DNA of 64,000 bases, from the NCBI RefSeq assembly GCF_052324685.1, contig NC_135225.1:3127929-3191928 (forward strand), in the 5' to 3' direction. The notes below the pieces were generated by a model. That model saw only the letters and a list, made by a program, of their open reading frames with translations. It was not told where the DNA came from and searched no databases. Positions within the stretch are counted from its first letter, which is position 1. Each line of letters begins with the position of its first letter. A program made the position numbers and the translations under genes. Source of the stretch: Brachyhypopomus gauderio (taxonomy: Eukaryota; Chordata; Actinopteri; Gymnotiformes; Hypopomidae). Below, one piece after another: positions 56,380 to 64,000 of the stretch.

Positions 56380-59300
56380 CAGATGCCTGCTAATGCTTCT
56401 GTGGCCCCTTCTCCTCAGGGGCAAACAAAGGTGGTATTATCCTCGCCAGAGAACGTAGCTGAGGACAGACCTTCTGACAAGACCCCCGTGTTGGCTGTGC
56501 CTTCCTCTGAGGAGAAGGAGGAGAGGAAGAAGGAGGAGGAGGAGGAGGAGAAGAAGAAGAAGAAGCCATGTGGGGCTGTTAGTCTCTTTGGAGGAGTTAA
56601 TGTGCTGGGAGATGGTGGAGAGGCAATAAAGGTGAGCACAGGCCCCGTGTGTTCTCAACCCACAGATGAATATCATTTTAGCTGGAAATGCCATCAGTGT
56701 TTTGGGTGATGTCCATGCCTGCTGGTTTATTTTTCTTTGTTTTATTTACTTTCTTGTGCCACAGAAACGGGACAAGAGTCTGCTGGAGGATGTTGGTGGT
56801 CTCGACTGGCAGAAGGAACCCCCGCCGCCCCTAGAGACCACAGACAAGAAGACCAAGAAAACCACACTCAGCCTGTTTGACGATGAAGACGATGAAGAGG
56901 AACCCAATGGCGTATCTCCTGGTTCTATAGCAACCCAGCCAACAGACAAAAGCATGTTAAAGGTTGGCTCTCAGTTACCTGTGTGTGTGTGCGTGTGTGA
57001 CCGTGTGTGTGTGTACAACATTAATGATGCTGGTTGTGTTTCAGTGTGAGGAGCAGAAGCCGCGTGTGAAGAGCACAGGTGTGTTCCAGGATGAGGAGCT
57101 GCTCTTCAGTCAGACGCAGCAGAGAGACAACGACCCTGACGTGGACCTGTTTGCTCCTTCTGCTGATCTCTCTGTGAGCTTTAGGAATCAGGACAACGTT
57201 GGGCCCCAGTTACATTATACACGTGTTTCACAAGAGTCCAAAAACACTTCCTCCTCATGCAGTTACTGCTAATGTGTGTCTGAGTGTTTTTAATGCACCT
57301 GGTCTGGTTCCAGGCACCTTTGACCGGCTCAGTCAAGCCTGCTGGTCCCACACTGTTTGGGGAGGAAGATGATGATGACGACTTGTTCAGCTCGGCGAAG
57401 CCAAAAGCTCCTCCGGTACTTTAGTGTCCTTCATCGTTCACAGGAAGTGTAGACGTGTGGGTGGGCGCGGACAGGGACGCTGATGTTCTAAAATCCTGAG
57501 GGGGAAAATGAGGGAGCACATGATTCTCACAATGTTAATGTAAAATTTCCACGTGTAGAAAATACCAGTGAAGCCCAGCAAGCTGAAGAAGGCTGAAGCA
57601 GAGAGAGAGTCGAGCACGGTGTCTTCAGCTGACAGTGAGGTAAGACCCGGGGAAGAGACCGGGGAAGAGACCGCACCTGCTCAGTCTTTCATTTGTTTGT
57701 GTGAACTTTAAAGACTTTTCATGATGCAAAAATCCTTGTCTTTTTTAACAAAGTTAAATCAATTCACTGTTCAGAACTGACTTTTTTTTTTTTTGTTGAG
57801 AACATTGAGAACCTATTGAAGTATATTGCAGGACCTATAGTAATTAGATACTATAGATACTTGTTCAGTTTGGTGTTTTTTTTTTTTTTAAGCTAAAATA
57901 TAATCATTGTCATTAATTGCACAGAAACCTGCAGGCCCTGTAAAATCTAAAGAAACATCTTCAAGGATCGGAAAACTTCAAGTAATGTTTCATTAATTTA
58001 ATTAATTTCTGTTGCTCTATAAGAATTATTTCCACTATGCCTTAGCTACAGATTCCTGTAGCCGCCTGGCTACGTATGGTTCTTTGAGAAGCTCTATTCT
58101 CGTACTCTGCAGACATCTTTCGGGATGCTTTATAATGCCTGAATTCCGCATGCATCTTTACTTCAGAGGTTTCTTGCTTATGCTTTTATTATTATTAACC
58201 TCTCCTTTCATATCTGATATGTATTCAGATACAGTAAGGCACTGGAATGAAGCCAATATACACTGACTGCCAAACAGTCTGTACTTCTAAACACTTTTGT
58301 CCATCCGAGCATCTGTTCTGATTCCTGTAGCGCTCTAAACTAACACCAGAAGGCCCTGATGTGCCACTTAGCGTTAGTGTGCAGTGTATGTTGTGTGACG
58401 TTCATGCCCGAGCTTTCGTTTCCCGTCTGTCCTCAGGCCAGCTTGGCCATCAACCCCTCCAGCCTCCTGCCCGGAGCAGCGGCCCGTGGGCCCGGGACAG
58501 GCGCTGCGGTCCCCGGCCCGGCTGGAGCCATAGGCCTGCCCTCGGCTTCTGCCGGCACCCCTGAACCTCGGGTGCTCCCCAGTGATGGAGGGGTGAGTTT
58601 TGATGGGCCGGCTCAAGTCACCACGCTGCAGAACGCCAACAAGGTGGGTCGTGCTGTGGCTGCAAGGTGAAGTTGTGTGTTTGTGCAGAATTCTGGGAAA
58701 ATGCCCAATTCTGGAGGCACCATTTATGAGTCATCTTCTAATTGCCTTGACAAAAAGGTTAAGACGCCTCACTGACTCACGTCCGTGTGCTTTTTTCTCC
58801 CCTAATTGAATTGACTGTTCTTTTTTTTCCTAGAGACTTGGTGTTTTATAAAGGCACTGACTTTCCCCTTTGACCTTATACGTGCAGGATCGCGTTAAAG
58901 GCGCAACACGAAGGCGGCCCCAAACACGGGCGGCGAGGCAGCTGGCGGCGGGGAGCTCGGAGGAGGCGTTCGGAGCGGGCCCGGAGGAACACGCCGCTCC
59001 CCAGGTCTCTCCTGGAGCTGCCACTGCTTCCTCGCTGCCTGCCTTCAGTCCCGTGTTGGCCAGGCCCTCCGCCCTCACCCTGCCTGTCACCACCACTACA
59101 GCTCCTGCACACAGACACGCGGGTGTGGAGGTACGGCCGAGGAGGCCCCCCAGCGCGGAGGACGACCTGTTTGCCTCGGGGGACCTCTTTACGTCCCCCT
59201 CCCTCCCTAAAAATGCTACCCCACAGCAACCCAAAGCAAAGGCCTCTGAAGACACGTCCAAGAAAAACGCCGGCAGTGCCTCAGAGAAAGACCCAACTGT

Positions 59301-60101
59301 GTCCATCTTTAACGACCATGGCGATGACCTCTTTGCTACGGTCAAGACGAAACCAGTCAAGAAAGCTAAGGCTGTGCCTTTCCTTGATGATGAAGAGGAT
59401 GATGCTGACATTTTCAGAACAGACAAGAGAAAAGACTCAAAGGCTCCAGCCAACTTAACCAAAACAGACATGTTTCAGGTATTTTTAATCCTCAGTTTAT
59501 CTTTAATTATGTAAGTTTTAGTGCTGATGTTTTGAATTGGGCCGTCTTGAGTGAATTCTTTCGAGCCGAACTTGTTAGCAAGAGGTTTAAAATTTAAAAA
59601 TGATGTTGCTGCCTTTTACTTTGTTCCATCCTGACTTTGTGACCGCCATCACTGATCGCATCTAAAAATGTCTTTACAGGATGCAAAGGAAACACCCTCC
59701 AAAGGTCTTAAAAAAACTAAAGGAAGGTCGTTGAACGCAAGCTTGTTTGATGACAATGTTGACATTTTTGCTGATCTGACTCCCACAACAAAGACAAAAG
59801 AGAAGAAACTGAAGAAGAAAGTGGAGACTAAATCCATATTTGACGATGACATGGGTAAGTCATTAGAGCTGTGATGACATGGGTAAGTCATTACAGGGCT
59901 GGCTTGTGCATATTAGTCTCTCTTTATAGATGTTCACTGCTATTTCTGTTCCTTACAGATGATATTTTCTCATCTGGAGTGACTAAACCAGTAGGGGCTG
60001 CCTCCAGTCAGGTGAAGAAGCCCACCCAGGAACCCAACTCAGCAGAGGAACTGGGCCACAGTATTTTTGATGATCCTCTTAATGTGTTTGGTGGAGACTA
60101 A
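50073..60101 (+). CDS. washc2: washc2 (FAM21), WASH complex subunit 2
   Basis: Thirty-one coding exons: 50073-50201, 50367-50531, 50709-50777, 50893-51066, 51153-51246, 51346-51407, 51558-51611, 51817-51915, 52103-52190, 52326-52391, 52632-52759, 52923-52992, 53502-53552, 53659-53838, 53944-54116, 54231-54341, 54438-54536, 54658-54759, 55327-55428, 55631-55794, 55982-56093, 56383-56631, 56765-56962, 57045-57173, 57314-57415, 57559-57639, 57925-57981, 58437-58643, 58888-59478, 59680-59854 and 59959-60101. The sum, 4224 bp, gives 1407 residues. WASHC2 links the WASH actin-nucleation complex to retromer on endosomes. The globular head (about 1-220: [44 protein letters not shown]) assembles into the complex. 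The long acidic tail carries about 20 LFa-type motifs such as [19 protein letters not shown] and [21 protein letters not shown] lies in the exon starting 58888. It ends [13 protein letters not shown]. Confidence 0.95.
52983..53370. repeat. 34-37 bp minisatellite spanning a washc2 splice donor
   Basis: About 11 copies of a unit of the form CAAAGACCGGTACTACCAAC followed by AACTTAGCGCTCCCT, two with a TTA insertion. The first copy includes the end of exon 12 and its donor (AAGACAG|GTACTACC at 52992/52993), so later copies repeat the donor-like sequence in the intron. Confidence 0.95.
54760..55326 (+). other. washc2 intron with possible insertion
   Basis: A 567-base intron, longer than its neighbours. 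The 54800-55140 part has a GC content and texture unlike the flanks, suggesting an old insertion, but no termini or coding motifs can be assigned. Confidence 0.3.
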
Positions 60102-62729
60102 ATCTAAAAAAGTAAATCCTCTGTTTGTGAAATCGTGTATAGATATTTATCAGACTTACAGAAACTAGAAGATACTGTATTAACAATGTTCATTGGTAAT
60201 TTATAAATTCTGGAAATATGTCCTCATGAAAAACCTTGATAAAGAAAAATATTAACTAGAAATTCACCTCTGATTAGTAGCTTATGTAGCTTCCATGAAA
60301 TGCTATTTAGATTAATAACAGTTTGTTTTATTTCATTTTCAGTATAGCACTTTATCAGTTGTGCATCCTATAAAATCAGACTGATGTGATTTGTGGAAAG
60401 ACATTCCTCGGACATGGTCTCGTGTATGGTTGAATTTAAACTCTCACGCGTTACTGTGCGCCATACAGCTCTTAAGATTGTCAACATTAATGCACACTGT
60501 CTTTTGAAGCGGTTTTTATACGTTTTTTGTGTTGCATGTGAAATAATTTTTGTAAGCTAAAGAAAATATATTTTATGACATTTATGAAGAGTGAGATTTG
60601 CTTTTTCACATTTCTTCCATAAACAGATTTTGAAAATTAAGACAAATTCGTAGACATTGAAGACTAGTGCATTTATGTTAAATATTTTTGTTCTAAAGAA
60701 GTCAAAGATTCTGTGTGTTCTCATTTCACTGCTAGTGCGCTTTACATATGTGCTGTTTTGAATGCTGGATGATGGTTTTGCAGCATAAATGCAAAACTAG
60801 TTTCAAAGCACTCATAGTGAAATTATTAGGATGTATCCCAAACACACACTGTGTAGCCTATTACATCACATTTACAACATTTCATTTCACTCTGACTGGG
60901 CCCACACCCCCCACTGTTAAATGGCTCTGAATTAGACTGGTCTACAGATTCTTTATGCCACATTATACTGATGCAGTTCCGCTTTCTCTGTGGCCCATTT
61001 GCTCAGTTGTATTAGGCCTAATCTTCAACTAATCTCTCCACTGAAATTCCCTTTCTGCCCAGGTTCAGCTTGATCTGGCTCTTGGAAATGAATCTAGACA
61101 TTCTGGGAGCAATTGCGATCACTAGACTAGCTCGGTGTATAAGTGTCGAATTTGGAATCTCAACCATTTATTACATCATTTGTAGAGGGAAACCAGAGTC
61201 AGCTGAGATTCCACCCAAAAGCTGTATTGACAGACGGTGAAGGGAAACAAAACATTCCACTATAGAAACAAACTTGGAATGTTCCAGAGCAAATGTTCCC
61301 AAGCAGCAGCTATTCATTTGTAAATACAGGAAACTTAATGCAAGGCATACATTTCTATGAAGGAATATTGCAAAGTTACATTTAAAAATAAAATGGGTTA
61401 TATTGTCTATTGTGGCAATAAGTAACAAAGTGAACTGTGACCACAATAGAAAACAAAATATAAATTTTATTGTTAAATGCTTAATTATTTTTAATGCAGT
61501 ATAAGATGAAATTCATCTTGTTTATTTAAACTTAATTTCACTTTTCAAATGCAAAGAAGTAACAACTGGTACAATGTTTCAGATTGACCTACCTCTAATG
61601 GTACCAGTCCAGAACAATAGACTGAATAGACCTTCCCAGAACAAGACTGGCACTCAAAACCAGTAACCAGCCTTCACTTATACAACTGTTGTGTATGTTT
61701 TTTATAAAGCTCTGCCCCAAATCTACAATTGCTAATGCTAATCCTAGTCCCAGATACAAGGATGCTACTGTGTGTGGGGGGCACTGTGAGAAAAGTATTT
61801 TAAAAGATTATCCTTCACACTGTGGACACGGATGTTGTAGTCATAACCACTGTACATGTGTTAGAGCTGTGACTGGCATTTGGGTACGTACTTGAAGGAT
61901 CAAGTCAACAGATTCCAACAGACTGCAGTTGGATGGGACCATGTGATGGGAGACAATTGTGTTCACCTCTTCCACAGGCTGGTCCATGCCTGAGCTCTTA
62001 CGTTGTGTCTATGTTGTGCTGGGTGCACAGCTCTGTGGCCTGAAGGGGCATCTGAAAGCAAGCAAGCAAACGACAGCGGCAAAAGAGTTAAACGTCTTTA
62101 TTAAACATTTTTAAAGTAAATCTTTGTGTTCACCATTTTTACCTGAACATGGAATAATTGTAACCATCCAAACATAAGGTTACATCACCTTTTTGTGCGT
62201 TATGTTTGTCTCAGGAGATATGCAAAATGCATGATTTGATTATGGGCAGTTCAGGGTCCCAAACTATGAGCGTGCCATGTTTCATGATCTTATGAAAAGA
62301 GATCACGTGCATTATATTGCTTTGTCATTTGCAAAATCTTTAATGCAAAACTTTTGTTCTCTGGGTCATACACAGATAGACATGCAGACAGATAGATATG
62401 TTGCAGCTGGTTGAAATAAGTTTAATTAGTTAAAGAATATGCGTTTTTAACTAATTATGCATTATAATAATATGCATATACAAAATTATAAATATGCATT
62501 ATTAAATTATATATTATGCATAATTATGCATATACTAAATTTCACTGCATCACAATTGCATTGTTTTTGGGTCTTCTGTCACTCAACGAAAATGTTTTAT
62601 TATTTATTTATTTTGTTTAGTTAATTTTGTCAAAAAAAAATAGAAAAATACTTTTCTAGCTCAGGAGAATGAAAATGGATTTAATTGATCTATTTTCTTT
62701 AAATGTCAGATAGACAATGTCATTTCTAG
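60102..62729 (+). other. washc2 3' UTR and intergenic region
   Basis: AT-rich sequence after the washc2 stop. The 3' UTR probably ends within the first kilobase. Short octamer-like ATGCAT runs cluster at 62430-62530. No gene or RNA is recognised. Confidence 0.5.
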
Positions 62730-63640
62730 GTAACAGTCACGCGTAGTCTGCATGTGTCAGCTATGTTGTTAGAAACCAGAATAGACATCCGGGAAACGCC
62801 GAGAACGTCGTTCCACCGCCACCGTACAAGGACTAGCCCCGCCTTCTCTTTCTCCCTATTGGACAGTACAGCGCTCGGAGCCCAAACAAACTCTGACTTC
62901 ATAGGGTTTCTACTGTGCCAATCACACCGTGTCACAATGGGCTGTTTCTGGCTCTGTCCCTGGGTCTAACTAAGAGGTGTGAGGTTTGTAGAGAAGAGGC
63001 CCCCCTAAGCGCATAAAATTATTTTCTTTTATTTTTATAAAAGCAATGAAGCAAATCATGTTTTGAACACACTTTTATACGTCTCATGTAAACAGCTAGA
63101 GGGTCGCCGGCCTCAGCAGCGGCGCCCGTTGTTAGCTCGTCTATGCTACTAAACACTAGCCGTCATGCTAGCTAGCGTTAGCCGGTTAGCGAGCTAGCTC
63201 TCAGTGTGGCCGTTGTTTACGTCGCTTCCTCCTGCTTCGTTTTATTTACACTTTGTGGACTGTACTCGGTACGTTGTCATTTTATCATTTTTTCTCGATT
63301 GATACTTCCAAAAAGTATTGTCTTTTTTGCCAAGTTAAACTCTTTTGTATTAGCCAGGTAGCTAGCTAAGTGGTTACACCGCGGCTTCCGTGGACGGTGG
63401 CGCTGCCAAGGTAACCTGGCCGGTGCTGACGGGGTTGGGTCCGGCTGCCCGAGTGAAGCGGAACCGTGTTTAATACACACGTTATCCAGCTTCACTGTGT
63501 TTAATATTCGTTATAATACACGTTATCTGTGTTTAATACACGTTATCGTGTTTATATTGTTCCTGTAACTGCCACGTTTGTGGGTCAGGCGCCGCTGGAG
63601 GACTTTTGTTTTAGCTAGCTGGCTAACGCTGGTTGTCAGC
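62730..63640 (+). promoter_or_regulatory. candidate promoter/first exon of a next gene
   Basis: This stretch is CpG-rich compared with the AT-rich flanks. It holds a GC-box-like CCCCGCCTT at about 62837, an inverted CCAAT box (TATTGGAC) at about 62858, and CCAAT in GCCAATCACA at about 62918. A GC-rich stretch at 63370-63470 (GGACGGTGGCGCTGCCAAGG) resembles a 5' UTR. A CTCAG|GTGAGG donor-like site lies at about 63710. No coding exon is in view, so the gene and even its strand are uncertain. Confidence 0.4.
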
Positions 63641-63667
63641 CTGTCTTTCAAAGTTGCTTCAAAGTCA

Positions 63668-64000
63668 AATGATGGCATGTGGTCTACCCAGGACAGTGTT
63701 GTCACTCAGGTGAGGTCTTCCTGGGTTATTAAGATATATAATATAATAATAATGATAATATATAATAATATCAATGATGGCATGTGGTCTACCCAGCACG
63801 GTGTTGTCACTCAGGTGAGGTCTTCCTGGGTTATTAAGACATATAATAATATATAAATAATAATATAATATAATAATATTATTATAATATTATATAATAA
63901 TATATAAATGATGGGATGTGGTCTACCCAGCTCAGTGTTGAGATGAGTGAGTGTTGTCACTCGGGTGAGGTCTTCCCTGGGTTATTAAGATATATAATAA
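63668..64000. repeat. threefold tandem duplication, about 105-135 bp unit
   Basis: Copies begin AATGATGGCATGTGGTCTAC at 63668, 63773 and 63907 (the third with GGGATG). Each contains GTTGTCACTCAGGTGAGGTC or a variant, then TTCCTGGGTTATTAAGA. The copies are separated by AT-rich (TAATA)n runs of variable length. The third copy has a short insertion and runs off the window edge. Confidence 0.9.

Noticed and set aside
56415-56694. Poly-leucine or poly-serine frames on the minus strand
   Set aside because: They are antisense to the Glu/Lys-rich washc2 exon.

Overview
The window is animal genomic DNA from a ray-finned fish, most likely a teleost. The genes are intron-rich with GT-AG boundaries. (CA)n, (TA)n and minisatellite arrays are dense, and there are relics of fish-type transposons: an L2-like LINE, Tc1, hAT, a tRNA-SINE, a solo LTR and a retrovirus-like element. 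The proteins read as fish versions of vertebrate genes. The species cannot be fixed from the sequence.

Four genes can be reconstructed. (1) tet1, minus strand, coding from 23740 down to 1687. It is a CXXC-domain 5-methylcytosine dioxygenase whose catalytic exons lie between 1687 and 7026. Two large low-complexity exons and two micro-exons lie upstream, and a 10 kb intron (12168-22318) is full of repeats. (2) slc25a16, plus strand, 30603-33088, nine coding exons, 314 aa: a mitochondrial carrier. (3) alox5, plus strand, 36948-47780, 14 exons, 674 aa: 5-lipoxygenase. (4) washc2 (FAM21), plus strand, 50073-60101, 31 coding exons, 1407 aa: the tail subunit of the WASH complex. Both alox5 and washc2 reading frames close exactly over all exons. 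tet1 and slc25a16 are neighbours on human chromosome 10q21, and ALOX5 and WASHC2C lie together on 10q11, so the order here is an ancient vertebrate linkage group. The genes do not form a functional pathway.

Between and inside the genes: 1-560 is an internally deleted LINE relic. 3371-4568 is an inverted-repeat element with a SINE nested in it. 16845-17270 and 25360-26660 are a deleted and a fuller copy of one Tc1 family. 17613-19269 is an unidentified coding-like relic. 35362-35866 is a solo LTR with a perfect 5-bp target duplication. 41032-41376 is a hAT MITE. 43360-46800 is a decayed retrovirus-like element antisense inside an alox5 intron. The right end (62730-64000) looks like a promoter with a first-exon-like sequence of a further gene, followed by a threefold duplication.

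I found no clearly new multi-gene system. The most unusual items are these: a minisatellite in washc2 that appears to have amplified a real splice donor; a fish 5-lipoxygenase that lacks several regulatory residues known from the human enzyme; a TATA-box alox5 promoter; a CLEAR-type site by washc2; and two unidentified coding-like stretches in the large tet1 intron.
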